From assembly GCA_021292165.1 (NCBI GenBank), contig CM037879.1:40950339-41014338 (forward strand): a stretch of 64,000 nucleotides of DNA, written 5' to 3'. The notes below the pieces were generated by a model. It was not told where the DNA came from. It worked only from the letters and a program-made list of their open reading frames with translations, and made no database searches. The position numbers and the translations under genes were made by a program. Source of the DNA: Shinisaurus crocodilurus. Its lineage: Eukaryota > Chordata > Lepidosauria > Squamata > Shinisauridae. Shown here piece after piece: positions 1 to 10,151 of the stretch; position 1 is the stretch's first letter, and the number at the start of each line of letters is the position of its first letter.

Positions 1-210
1 TTCATGGGATGAATCCAGGTTCTAGTATTGTGAGAGAGGGAGAAAAATGTCTCCTCCACTTTCTCCACACCATGCCTAATTCTGTACACTTCTGTCATAT
101 CTCCCCTTACTTGCCTTTTTTCTAAGGTAAACAATCCCAGATGTTGTGACCTTTCCTCACAGGAGAGTTGCTCCAGTCCCTTGATCATTTTAGTTGCCCT
201 TTCTTCCAGG
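1..210 (-). mobile_element. CR1-type LINE 3' UTR fragment, cut by the window edge
   Basis: The sequence is closely similar to 46525-46735, which lies in the 3' part of a CR1 element whose reverse-transcriptase remains can be read further upstream. Shared landmarks are the 'gagagagggagaaaaatgt' and 'aaacaatcccagatgttg' segments. Orientation is minus, by comparison with that better copy. The family is inferred; the similarity is seen directly. Confidence 0.75.
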
Positions 211-1770
211 AAAAGCTTGTATGTTCCCAAACTTGTGTTCATATTTTAAAAATGGTATTCAACTGTGTTTCATACAGTCTTTTAAAACTTTAATTTAATT
301 CCCATGGACCAGCATGGATCAGTTTCCACTCCAGACCATGGCTAACTGGTTCAGCGTTCTAGCTGTTTCTTTTACCTTTTAGGTGATTCCTCTGTATCTC
401 CTTTTTCCCTTTAACCTCTCGCCTGTTTGTCCAATATATCACACAGGCAGATTTTGCCTGATCCACCCCTTCTGTCAGCCACAATACCATCAAAAGCAGT
501 GATTTGTGAGCTTGAGAGAGCAGAGACAATGCGTGCCTGGGTCACTGGTAATTAAGGAATGTCAGTGGTCAAGAAGGGGGGGAAATCAGTTCAAGCCAAA
601 CTGAAGCATTTAGGTATTTTAGTGCTGTATCCTTTTAGGCCTCTCTCAGCTTATAAATATTAATTTAAAGGCTACCAACAAGGACAGTAAACGGATTTAG
701 GCATAAAACTTCCTGTCAGGAGTGATTTATGCCCAATAAAAGGAGAGCTGGATAGAGAAAGCCTGCTTCGCTAAGTTTATGATAGACAGTGAAATAGGGC
801 CATCAACATAAAAAGGATTTCACTCTGTAGCTTGCTGTACAGGGTGTCTCTGTCCTTAATCAGCATCATGCTGCTGATGTTTTCTTATTTACCGTATTGT
901 TTTCTTTCATAAAGACATTTGATGCAATAAGCTAAAAGGTCTGGAGCAAGGTAAAGAATGCCGATGAGCTCGTCTTCATTTTCTGCCATTATTACAATGT
1001 AACAGAGCAATGCTGCTAAAACATTTTGCTGTTTTCTTTTTTTACTAACCAAATATTTACATTGAGGGTGAGCATGTCAGCATAAGGAGTGAAAAGGCAC
1101 TTTGCCATAAAGTCAGTTCCACACAGAAGTCACCAGTTGATCCCAGATGGTACATCAAAGGTCACTTACGGAAGCACCAAGGCGGTCAGGTACAGATGGA
1201 ACAAGGAAGCTACTTAATTATAAGTTATAAAGTGGGCAGAGACTCAGGGCTGATAATTTTGTATGAATCCTGGGTGCAGCATGGCCACTTTTACCTTACC
1301 CCTGATGGCTCCCTATTCATTTCATTCCATTCCTATCTCACCTTTCTCCCATAGGGCTCAAGGTGGCATACATGGCTTCCCCGCTGCCAGGGGCAGTGCT
1401 AGGTACCAAAAAGATCCAGACTCAGGCCCACAGGACAAAAAAAAGTGCACAAATTTGCATATGCTAATTTACATATACTCTAATGTCTGTAAAGGACCCT
1501 GTCTCCTAAGGACACCCCTATTTGTAAAAAGGGATGAATGGACAGGGGAGAGGAGGAGGGCATTTGATTTCAGAAAAAAAAACCTCAGGCAGAAAGATTC
1601 AAGGTGGGTGGGCAGCAGGAGGTGAAGCACATGTGGGCAAAAAGCTAGCTAGTCCAGGGGGATCAGATGTAAGAGAGTTCATCAGGACCCCTGTACCTTT
1701 ATTTCAGTGCCCATGGACAGCAGGGTGGCGGGGCAGAGATTTGGGGCTCCAAATGAAAGATTCAGGGTTC
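211..1770. other. Mostly single-copy AT-rich DNA; candidate conserved non-coding block at about 480-1130
   Basis: No gene, RNA or repeat is recognised here. The 480-1130 part has balanced composition, short homeodomain-like ATTA/TAAT motifs and no stretch repeated elsewhere in the window. That is the texture of a vertebrate conserved non-coding element, but conservation cannot be tested from one sequence. Two open frames at 1263-1779 lack any family motif and sit in ordinary sequence, so I do not call them genes. Confidence 0.3.
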
Positions 1771-1777
1771 CAGCCCT

Positions 1778-2122
1778 AGTGGGCCACCCCCTAACACCAC
1801 CTTTGCCCCCACCATTTAGTCATCACAACAACCCTGTGAGGTAGTTAGGATGATGGATGGTGATTGGGCCAAGGTCACCTATTGAGCTTCATGGCTGAAT
1901 GAGGATTTGAAACTCGGTTTCTGCCATGCTTCTTTGACCTTCCAACCCAAGAATGTGGAGAACATGAGGCCCTCCAGAAATAGTTGAACTACAGTTCCCA
2001 TCATCCCTGACCATTGGCCATGCTGGCTGTGGGGCTGATGGGAGTTAGAATCCAATAACATCCAGAGGGTGATGCAGGTTCCCTGCCCCTGCTCTAACCA
2101 CTACAGCACACTGGGTCCCTGC
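1778..2122 (-). mobile_element. Old tRNA-derived SINE, split by a hAT-type MITE
   Basis: The minus-strand SINE body is recognisable from 'cacaacaaccctgtgaggtag', then the 'tgggccaaggtcac' and 'agcttcatggctga' segments. The tRNA-like head reappears at 2092-2120 ('ctctaaccactacagcacac'). The same modules occur in order in the younger copies at 12721, 32812 and 62017. The gap between body and head is filled by the MITE at 1953-2091. Confidence 0.7.
1953..2091. mobile_element. hAT-type palindromic MITE inside a SINE
   Basis: An imperfect hairpin: 'gaggccctccag' and 'actacagttcccatcatccc' on one side are mirrored by 'gctgatgggagttagaatcc' and 'catccagagg' on the other. The same arm sequences occur in the better preserved copies at 38697-38818, 45565-45681 and 56729-56874, which have 8-bp or near 8-bp TSDs. 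Ends here are eroded. Confidence 0.6.
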
Positions 2123-2300
2123 TCTTGATGCCAGTTGCGCTGCCAGATGCCAGCGAGCCCGTTAGCTATATGAATCAGCCCCCATAAGATGCTAGCAAGA
2201 ATTTTGTCTGTCAGATGCCAGGCTGGGCAAGCGGTCCATTGTGCTGAAATGGTTTAAAAGAGTTTCTGGGCACATTCATCACTTGCAGAACAACCCCTCC

Positions 2301-2431
2301 TCCTTCAAGCCTGGTTATTACTTGGATGGGAGACCCCCTCCTCTAGTTTCCTGCATTGAGCAGGGGGTTGGACTCGATAGCCTTGTAGGCTCCTTCCAAC
2401 TCTATGATCTATGAAATCTATGAAATCTATT
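2301..2431 (+). mobile_element. 5S rRNA-derived SINE with CR1-type tail (5' truncated)
   Basis: The head 'gcctggttattacttggatg' followed by 'ggagacc' matches the 3' internal-promoter part of vertebrate 5S rRNA. It runs into the CR1-like 3' segment ('gagcagggggttggactcga', 'ccttccaactctatga') and ends in repeats of an ATCTATGAA-type unit typical of CR1 tails. This is a mobile element, not a 5S gene. Confidence 0.8.
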
Positions 2432-2564
2432 CCTATGTAACGCATGTTTAGACAGACAAGACTGAGTCCTACGACTACCCGCATTCCTCAGCCAGCAGTG
2501 CAGGCTGGGGAATGCTGGGAGTTGTGTGATTTTTTTCTGTCTAAACATACATAGGATTGCACCT
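2431..2564. mobile_element. PIF/Harbinger-like palindromic MITE (left end truncated)
   Basis: Hairpin arms: 'gcatgtttagacag' on the left and 'ctgtctaaacatacatagg' on the right, with a core of AGCATTCC/GGAATGCT-type inverted sequence. The right end is AGGATTGCACCT followed by TTA, which would fit a TWA target site. The left terminus abuts the SINE tail and has lost its first bases. Same family as 43474-43588. Confidence 0.65.
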
Positions 2565-2600
2565 TTAACTGCTTTTAGTAGTATAATGTGGCACCATTAT

Positions 2601-2769
2601 TTTATAGATTTCATAGATCATAGAGTTGGAAGGAGCCTACAAGGCTGTCGAGTCCAACCCCCTGCTCAATGCAGGAAACTAGAGGAGGGGTCTCCCGTCC
2701 AAGTAATAACCAGGCCTGACCCTGCTTAGCTTTCCACGCTCAGACAAGCTGAGCCAGCGTCAGCCACAG
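2601..2769 (-). mobile_element. 5S rRNA-derived SINE with CR1-type tail
   Basis: On the minus strand it reads a 5S-like head (GCTGGCTCAGCTTGTCTGAG, then GGAAAGCTAAGCAGGGTCAG, then GCCTGGTTATTACTTGG), the CR1-type segment, and an ATCTATGAAA-type tail at 2601-2625. The 5S promoter region is longer here than in the copy at 2301. Confidence 0.85.
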
Positions 2770-3089
2770 GCCTGTATTATTGTTATTATTGTGTGTTGCC
2801 GAATTATACTGCTGTCTAAATGGCAGCTTTTTAAATATAAATTGTGACCTTGTGTTTTATTATTATGTCTATAGTATTCCGGTGTTTTTTATGGAAGCCT
2901 CCCCATGAGGCCTTTATTTAAGGAAAAAAATAAATGTTTGTGGCACAGAGGCTGATGGGACTAAAGGTGGATTTATATAAATGTTACCATGACCAGGAAC
3001 AGAACAGCAGAGGCCCTTCCCCAGAACATCCCTGAATTGCTCTCCTTTAGATAATGCATATTACAAGGAGTAGGTAATTAGGTTTATTT
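2770..3089. other. No feature recognised
   Basis: AT-rich sequence with a short TTATTATTG run. I see no gene or repeat family I can name. Confidence 0.4.
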
Positions 3090-3176
3090 ACAGTGCAATC
3101 CTATGCATGTTTACTCAAAAGCAAATCCCATTAAGTTCAGTGAGACTTACTCCCAGGTAAGTGTAGCTAGAATTGC
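3090..3176. mobile_element. Short palindromic MITE, GTGCAATCC family
   Basis: Starts 'gtgcaatcctatgcatgttt' and contains a central inverted motif ('aatcccattaagttcagtga', 'gacttactccc') with a degraded right end 'agaattgca'. The TIR resembles the PIF/Harbinger-like MITEs elsewhere in the window, but the interior differs. Confidence 0.5.
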
Positions 3177-3324
3177 AGCTTTAGTGGATTTGGTGGACTG
3201 CAGTCTTATTTTGCACCATATTTGTAAAATAATAAATACAATGATAGAATGTCTATATGGGGCTATAGAAAGTCTTTGGGATATACAGCTGTAGTCACAT
3301 AACATTAATATAGACATGTTAGTG

Positions 3325-3459
3325 CAGTGTTCTCCAACCTTGGGTCCCCAGATGTTTTTGGCCTACAACTCCCAGCATGCCCCAGCCAGCATAGCTGGCT
3401 GGGGCATGCTGGGAGTTGTAGGCCAAAAACATCTGGGGACCCAAGGTTGGAGAACACTG
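3325..3459. mobile_element. Perfect hairpin MITE, hAT type, 65-bp arms
   Basis: 135 bp: a 65-bp left arm beginning CAGTGTTCTCCAACC, a 5-nt loop (CATAG), and a right arm that is the exact reverse complement. It is flanked by an exact 8-bp duplication, TGTTAGTG (3317-3324 and 3460-3467). CAG...CTG termini and an 8-bp TSD are the hAT signature. The lack of any mismatch between arms suggests recent insertion or arm homogenisation. Confidence 0.95.
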
Positions 3460-3467
3460 TGTTAGTG

Positions 3468-3810
3468 TATGTTAGTGCCTCTAGGACCCAACCATTGCGT
3501 AAAACCTGGAAGCCAGACCCCACCCCCACCTCCATCCCCCAGGAACTGCTTATCAAGACATGATGGGTTGGATCCAGATTTATGCTGGGTCAACTGTGCC
3601 AGCAGAAGTGGACTCCCCCCCCCCTTCCCCCTGAAAATACTACACAGAGAGTCAGGAGACCCTGCTGGAGGGGGAGAGCTGTGGTGTGTGGGGAGGGGGA
3701 ATCCCCCAAAATCGGGCAGAGGGATCTTTGGCAAGCAGAGACCTTCTTCTTGCAGAAGGCAGATCCTGGACCCAACCTGATATTTTTATCGCTTTGTGGT
3801 GAAACTGACA
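3468..3810. other. No feature recognised; C-rich intergenic sequence
   Basis: Contains homopolymer C runs (around 3615-3630) and several overlapping open frames without family motifs. No supported feature. Confidence 0.35.
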
Positions 3811-3980
3811 TAGATATTTCATAGATCATAGAGTTGGAAGGGGCCTACAAGGCTATCGAGTCCAACCCCCTGCTCAATGCAGGAAACTAGAGGAGGGGTC
3901 TCCCATCCAAGTACGGTAATAACCAGGCCTGACCCTGCTTAGCTTTCCACACTCAGACAAGCTGAGCCAGCGTAAGCCAT
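3811..3980 (-). mobile_element. 5S rRNA-derived SINE with CR1-type tail
   Basis: Same structure and orientation as 2601-2769: 5S head with GGAAAGCTAAGCAGGGTCAG and GGCCTGGTTATTAC (minus strand), CR1-like middle, ATCTATGA tail. It carries a small insertion (ACCGT-type) inside the promoter-like part near 3912-3918, which makes Pol III activity of this copy doubtful. Confidence 0.85.
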
Positions 3981-4684
3981 TCACATTAAAAAAAACCCAA
4001 CCAAGCATACTTGCAGATTGTAGGCCAACCAATAATGATGTTTAGGATTTATGCTGAACTCAGGTTTGTCTGGTATCGCAAAGTACATTCTGTTCTTAAT
4101 GTGACCCAGTGATACATGAAGTCACATTTCCAGGCAACTGGAGGGGGGGGGTCACTTGGTGAAGGAAAATTATTCATTCTGGTTTGCATTTAAGGCTCGG
4201 ACTGAGTGCCCAATTAAACATTTCATGCAAATGCATGCAGAAAGGCATATGACAGATGCTATCTCTAAGAAAAGGCAGCTTAAGGAGGGGGGTGATTAAC
4301 CCTTTCTTGCCCACTGCCCCTGCTCCGAACCAGCTGTTTCCCGCCTACATGGGAACCAACACCAAACATGTGTTTGCAAGGACCCTGAGAGACAAAATTA
4401 AGACAAAATTCCTTGGTTGAATTAAGTTCCATTTGAGTTAACGTTCCATTTTGTCTTGAATTAAGACAAAATTCCATTGTTGTTTCCCTTCAATAACATT
4501 TTGGGAAAGCAGTGTCCTATGGAAACAAGGTTTAGCATTTTATGTTTTTCCTCCCTTGCTCCCTCCCAAATTAAAATGCATTCATTTCATTTTATAGATT
4601 AAAAAAATACTGCAGTTGGAAAATGTGCGGAAGGATTTATGAAGCGACTTAATAAAGGAACTCTGGTCCTTCAGGTATGTGTAA
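3981..4684. other. Single-copy DNA with a small local repeat
   Basis: Around 4392-4478 the string AAGACAAAATTCC occurs twice, with an inverted TTTTGTCTTGAATT between, making a minor local inverted repeat. No gene seen. Confidence 0.35.
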
Positions 4685-5082
4685 TTAAAGTAACACAAGG
4701 GGCACCTGCAACAAAATGTTGCAGTGTATCCTTTCTTCCCAACAGGAATGCTCCAGTTCAGAGTTCCAGCCAGCCAACCATCCCCTCCTCAGGCAGGCCA
4801 TTTCATGCCACTCCTCCATTTCCCACCTTTTTCTGTCACTCAACATTCCATGTTCATTGACCATGCTCAAATCCATATTTGACTGTTTATTTGGGGTGTG
4901 TATGTTTCCCCCTTTGGAATTTAAATTTGGGGTGGGGGTATTTCTGAGAAGTTTTGGGTTTCCCTGAACGTGCTGATACCTCCCTTTTGTTTCTTGGTGG
5001 CCCAATTTGGGATTCAAAACCTGTCACTACCTGAGTTCACTATTAGAGGGAGTGAGTCTAAGGCCCACTTCCAGGGGAGGGC
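4685..5082. repeat. Unclassified dispersed repeat, copy A
   Basis: Begins near 'cacctgcaacaaaatgttgc' and 'agtgtatcc', continues through 'ttccagccagcca' and a 'tgtcactacctgag' block, ending near 'tattagagggagtgag'. The same blocks recur in copy B (6375-7060) and copy C (7070-7260). No TIR, LTR or coding motif found, so the class is unknown. Confidence 0.55.
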
Positions 5083-5265
5083 GGTGACTCCTATGTCAGT
5101 GGGGCTCCTTATCCATTGCACCTTTTGTTTTGAGCTTTATAGGTGCTATCCGTGGTGCTCCATGGTGGTGAACCTATTTTGGGGATAGAGTTCAGTGCCA
5201 TGGATAGCTCCTATAAAGCTCAAACAAAAGGATGGATAAGGAGCCCCACTAACATAGGAGTCACC
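5083..5265. mobile_element. Palindromic MITE with about 65-bp arms
   Basis: The left arm (5083-5150, 'ggtgactcctatgtcagtgg' ...) is mirrored by the right arm (5200-5265, ending 'aacataggagtcacc'), with a loop of about 50 bp. A fragment of the same family appears at 11039-11110. No clear TSD. Confidence 0.7.
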
Positions 5266-5300
5266 GGACCACTTCATACATGCCACCAACTATTTGTGGT

Positions 5301-5615
5301 AAGCTACCTGGATGATGGGGCCCATCAGAAAATTTAGTCCAACATCCTGTTTACCAGTGGCCAACCAGATGCCTCTTAGGTGAACCACAAGCATGTCATG
5401 AGGACTATAGCCTTCTCCCACTCTTTTTCCTGAGCAAATGGTATCCAGAGGCACGCTGCCTCTGACAATGGAGGCACCATTTAGCAACCATGAGTAGTAT
5501 CCATTGAGAGGTTTATCCTTCATTTATTTGTACACCCCACCTTTTAAAGCCATCTAAGCTAATGGCCATCACCACATCTTGTGGCAGTGAATTCCATAGG
5601 TTAACTATGCCCCCA
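5301..5615 (-). mobile_element. CR1-type LINE 3' UTR fragment
   Basis: The segment order matches the 3' region at 46160-46460: 'tagtccaacatcctgttta', 'ggccaaccagatgcc', 'gaccatcgc'-like 'ggccatcaccacatcttgtg' and 'agtgaattccatag'. Divergent from that copy and without coding sequence. Confidence 0.7.
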
Positions 5616-6374
5616 GTGTTCTTCCACCAATTTCAACTGATGTTATTATTGGTTGGTATTAGTTGTTTTATGCTGCCAGCCACATCGGGAGCAATTGTTA
5701 AGAAGTGGAACACAAATATAAATATATGTACACATACAAGATTCAGTCTCTCATTTTTCATGGCATGTCTTGGTGAGGGTAGATTGCCAGGAGTGTGTGT
5801 GTGTGTCACACAAATGGGTTGCCACAAAGAGCTGCCTGTAAGTGATCATGTTTCAAGTGGACACCCATGCAGCTGGGAACACACTTCTTGGTTCCTCCCC
5901 CCACCCCATTTCTTTTCCCTGTACCAAATCAACAAGGACACAATTTACAAGTGTTTCTGCTGTGCAACTTCCCCATTCTTTTCAATAAGGCTTTTTATGG
6001 GTGCCACAAATGTGTTGCCAAAATGACTGAAAACTGTGTAGTAGCAGAGTTTTCACCTTAAATCAGGGCTACAACATCATTCTCAGCCTCTGACTCCAGA
6101 ACGATTTCTAGGCCTATTGTGCTACAGAATTTATGAACCTTGATCATCAAATTCACTCCCCTGGGGTGTTGCCCTGCTGAATGAAGTCACTTGTTCTTGC
6201 GCTATGGGAACAACAGCGAAGTCAATGAAATCTGAACACAAACCAACTTATTTTTTATATTTCCTGACAACTGACTTAATAGCCAGCAAAATTGTATGGA
6301 CAAGATTCCCTTGAAAACAAAATTTTGTTTACAGCAGGTTCATCAGAGCTGCCTACTTTCAGAAGACAGAAGTG
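5616..6374. other. No feature recognised
   Basis: Contains the longest open frame of this part (154 codons, plus, 5562-6026), but it starts in the CR1 fragment and shows no domain. No other structure seen apart from a short GT run near 5793. Confidence 0.35.
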
Positions 6375-6557
6375 GGACCTGCAACAAAATGTTGCTGTGC
6401 GTTCTCACCTTTGCAGCAGGTTCGCAACTGTTGCAGTGTATCCTCACCATCCAACTCCTCTTGGTTTTCCAGATTTCTTTTCTAAGTGAAGCCCGACTTT
6501 CCATGGCTGGTGAGCATGCGCAGCTCTCATTTGGCTGTGTTTATTTTTTGCCCCCTT

Positions 6558-6598
6558 ATCTATCTGTCTATCTATCGTCTATCTATCTATCTATCTAG
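6558..6598 (+). repeat. (ATCT)n microsatellite
   Basis: Imperfect run of TATC/ATCT units, with one GTCT and one TCGT interruption. Confidence 0.9.
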
Positions 6599-6617
6599 TG
6601 TACTTTTGCAAATCTCA

Positions 6618-6932
6618 TTTTCGTTTTTTTAAAAATTTTATTTACTTTTCAAAACAAAATATAACAAAATACAAGAATAACACAAAAATATAACATAAAC
6701 ACCATACAATAAATCATAAAGTGCACCCCCCACCCTCCAAGGGACCAATTTATATACTTCCATCCCCTTGATCAAATGAATTCCAAATTCCAAAAATATA
6801 ACATATCCTGACAAGGCATGCTCCCCTTCCCCTTTATTAATACATAATCTAGTAATTGATTCCATATATCCATAAAATTATTCTTCTTTAACAGTCCTTT
6901 TTTGCATTTGATACTACAAGTTAGTTTATCGT
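6618..6932 (-). mobile_element. 5'-truncated L1-like LINE 3' end with 15-bp TSD
   Basis: A 315-bp insertion flanked by an exact 15-bp direct repeat CTTTTGCAAATCTCA (6603-6617 and 6933-6947). The left edge is T-rich, i.e. a poly(A)-like 3' tail on the minus strand, and the interior is A/T-rich without coding. TSD length and tail are those of target-primed L1-type retrotransposition. Compare 39021-41060. Confidence 0.7.
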
Positions 6933-7069
6933 CTTTTGCAAATCTCAGGGGTCCCTCAAGCTTATTGAGCTCCCTCTTGTTTCTCAGTGGATCTATTTTG
7001 ACTCTGTTTCTGTCAGCACTCACTGCCTGAGTTTGCTATTAGAGGGAACAAGTGAGACCTCCCCCCCTC

Positions 7070-7260
7070 CCAATGTTGCAGTGTATCCTCCCTCTTAAAA
7101 GGAGTACTCCTGTTTGAGGTTTCAGCCAGCCAGCCAGCCTCTACAAAAGCTGTGCATTCCACTCTCCCTTTTTCCCTACTGTCACTATACATTCTGTACT
7201 ACTGAGCTTGCTCAGTCCTCATTGGGCTGGGGTTTTGTTTTTGTTTGCCCCTTAAGTTGC
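7070..7260. repeat. Unclassified dispersed repeat, copy C
   Basis: Shares 'caatgttgcagtgtatcctc' and the 'ttcagccagccagccagcc' block with copy A at 4710-4790, then 'tgtcactatacattctg'. Boundaries approximate. Confidence 0.5.
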
Positions 7261-9800
7261 TCAGGACTAGATAGCTTCTGCCACCAGCCAGGGCACCAAG
7301 GACCACTGGGAAGTTGCTCCTCCTGCCTCCTGGAAGAGCAGCAAAGAAGAGGAACAAGGACATCACAATGGCATCTCTTTGCCACAACTTCCTGTTCCTC
7401 CTGTTTGCTGCTTGAAGGAGCCACGTGCTTCTGAAGAAGGTGGGTAGACTGGATGTGGTAGAAGCAGTGACGGTGCTACTGAGAGATCCAGAATGGGGCT
7501 CTCTCTCTGGCTGGCTGTAGCAACTACTGGTAGCTTTTACAAACCATTGGACACTTCTGTTCATGCAGGGGCTGGTTTGCAGGCCTCTCTGTGAACCAAT
7601 CCTTAGAATGCACAAAATTGACACAACGGAAAGGTAACACTGAAGTTGTATCAGTACAAAAGAACTCTAAAAACTGCCTCCCTTTTATAATGCTGCTTTT
7701 TGGAAAGTAGCTTAGGAAGAAAACATATCTCTTTTCATATACATAGGTGTGAGTGTGTGTGTGTGTAAAATGTTTAGACCTACTACTAGGAGTCTGCACT
7801 ACACATATTTATGTTAGGAAACTGCCAAATGCTATCACCCCTTAGGAGGAGATCCAAAAATCAGCATTTGAATGTTGTGTTTTCCTGTGATGTCACAACA
7901 TTTTTCAGTTCACACTGTTGTTTCTCCTCACTACATTCTCTTCATTCAGTAGAAGCCAGGCCATTAGCAGGAGCCCCGGTGTTTCTTGTGTTCAGTGATG
8001 GTGCTAATGTGGTTTCATCATAGACAGAAGAGTAGGAGTGCAGCATGTAATTCAGATTAGATGGCTAGGTAAGCAGAGGCTGTTATTGGTATTTTAAATG
8101 GCTATTTGCCACATTAGATGCTGCAACAACCATGTTTGTGAAAGCAGAAACAACCTCCCTAGATGTTCTTTGTGTTACCTGTAACTTTTCAGAATGTGTG
8201 TGCGTTGATTTAACAGCATTTCTGTCTCCACTGAGGGGTGGGGGAGCAGGGAGCTGATGCAAACGCTGGCATTACATTGTACAGTATCCGACTTTATGAC
8301 TTTATCCCATGACAGAGATCACTGCTATAAAAGGTGTCTTACCAAAGCCACACAAAGAGAGGAAGGGGAGGAGGAGAACGTGGAGAGAAAGGAGACTGGA
8401 GTCATATATTTGGGGAAATACCTTCTGGGGGGGGAAAGAGCCCCACACTGTAATAGAGCTACGCTTTGTGGCTGGAATAAATGGGAAGCCAAGGTCCTCA
8501 GAGAGGATCACTCTGAAAAGAAATGAAAAATGCATAAAACTTTGTTTAATTTATGGAATTTATATGCTGCTGACCAGTAGGTATAAAGTTCTGTTCCCTT
8601 GGTCCTCACTATCACTCATGTATTACTTGTCAGTAAATGTGGTGCACTCAGAACATAACAGCTACGGTAATATTTCTGTTCCCACTGCAGCTTTACTACA
8701 CCCATGAAACCCTGTAATCTTTAAATTCCCTCACTGTTAACATCTGCTGAAACATTATTGGTCCCAGCATAGCCCAGCTGCTCTGAAATTACATTTAGCA
8801 AAGTAGTTAATGCTAACAGTATAATTTTAGAAGCAACCATGTTTAAAAAAGGCTTTATAACTGGCATGACAACTATACTTCCTTTTTAGATGGCATCCCT
8901 TTTCCTGCTTCTGGTTTATGCCATTATCTCATTTGTATGCCACTAACCATGCTTACAGAAGAATGGGTTTGTTTTTTTTAAAAAAATCTAAATATTCTCA
9001 TTATTTCCCCTTTCTTTGTATGTGTGTCTGTTTGCCCTAAATCCCCTGAACTAACTTTTAAAAATAGCTTTCTTTTCTTTTTTTAGTGTATTAAAAAGAT
9101 TCCGCCACAGGATCGGATTATGTAAGTGTTTATAGGGTTGAGGTTGGAAACTAATCAGGTTTTAATAAGATGAATATATTTTGTCATCCGGCCAGGGTGC
9201 CTCACAAGTTTGAAATTCAAATTGTCTTGCGTTGGAACAAAATAAGCAGGTTACCACACAGTCACTCTCAACAAGGATACATTTGTGTACTTTTATAAGG
9301 AAATGGCTGCACAGAGGGCATTCAGCTTAAATTATCCAACTACTAACTGTTATAAAGCACAATAAGGAAAGCATTCTTTAGGTTTCCCTGTGTTGCTCTA
9401 AAACTACAACTTAAATGCACTGTGGCCCAACAGTTGTAAAAATATACATAAATATATTTGTGGGGCATTTTACTACCCCAAGTCATTTTCCAATGTATCT
9501 TTCGGTGGTAAAATACCCCATGAAGAAATATGTGTTTTTGGTGTTAGAAGGAGTGTTTCACTGAAACACCCATAGCCAAAAAACACACTTTCACAAGTGG
9601 GATTTTTTCCTTTCAGTACACATTTGCCCCTCCACCTCCATATAGAATAACCAACATAATCTCTATTCCTTTAAAAAGCTATTATTTTTATTTTCAGTTT
9701 GAAACAACAAAAATGATGTTATAAAATATTTAAAATATTGGAAAGATATCAACTGTCAAGGTAAAGCTTTAGGTTAGTCTTTATTAGTACTAAGAACTAA
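7261..9800. other. Single-copy intergenic or intronic DNA
   Basis: About 2.5 kb with no repeat family or gene I can name. It holds a GT/GA microsatellite near 7748-7766 and several short open frames (up to 141 codons) without recognisable domains or splice context. Could be intronic; I cannot tell. Confidence 0.35.
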
Positions 9801-9805
9801 CACAA

Positions 9806-10150
9806 AGGTCCTCAACTTTTTTCAGTCAGTGGGCACATTTAGAATTTTGAGAGTGTGTCATGTGTGCTGTCACAAAATGATTACCATGGGCACCTTGCCC
9901 ATTCATAAAATAGCTGCCATGGTGCCATGGCTGTTCACAGAACACTCATTTCCCAGAAGCCAAACTGGTGAGACTAAAAGAAAAGTAAGTTGCCCAAGAA
10001 CCAAAGTAAAACACAGAGCTGGGGTCTGAGGTTCAAAAAACACAAAACCACTCTTTGCAACCCAAATAAAAGATTGTGCTGGAGAGCAGCACTTCACTTT
10101 ACAGCAAGCTAGACTCCCAGTTTTTTAAAAAAATGTTTTAATTTAAAACA
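9806..10150 (-). mobile_element. hAT-type MITE, same family as 24678-25056
   Basis: Read in reverse it matches the copy at 24678-25056: 'caccatggcagctattttat'-type, 'tctcaccagtttggctt', 'ttttacttt', 'cctcagaccccagctc' and 'tttatttgggttgcaaagag' segments occur in the same order. The CAGGGGTGCCC-type terminus is degraded (here 'aggtcctcaac'). Confidence 0.6.
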
Positions 10151-10151
10151 T

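Larger units (their letters stand above)
6375..7060. repeat. Unclassified dispersed repeat, copy B, interrupted by an L1-like insertion
   Basis: The left half carries 'cctgcaacaaaatgttgc', and a second 'gttgcagtgtatcctc' at 6431. The right half (6948-7060) carries 'tcagcactcactgcctgagt' and 'ctattagaggga', matching copy A. The halves are separated by an ATCT microsatellite and the insertion at 6618-6932. Confidence 0.55.

Noticed and set aside
1953..2091. 8-bp TSD for this MITE
   Set aside because: Candidate flanks in the SINE (around CTTCCAAC and CTCTAACC) do not match well enough to claim a duplication.
2301..3980. 5S rRNA genes
   Set aside because: Only the internal part of 5S is matched, it runs straight into CR1-type sequence and an ATCTATGAA tail, and it occurs as dispersed copies; these are SINEs.
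5562..6026. 154-codon plus-strand protein
   Set aside because: Starts inside a CR1 3' UTR fragment, no recognisable domain, no splice or promoter context.
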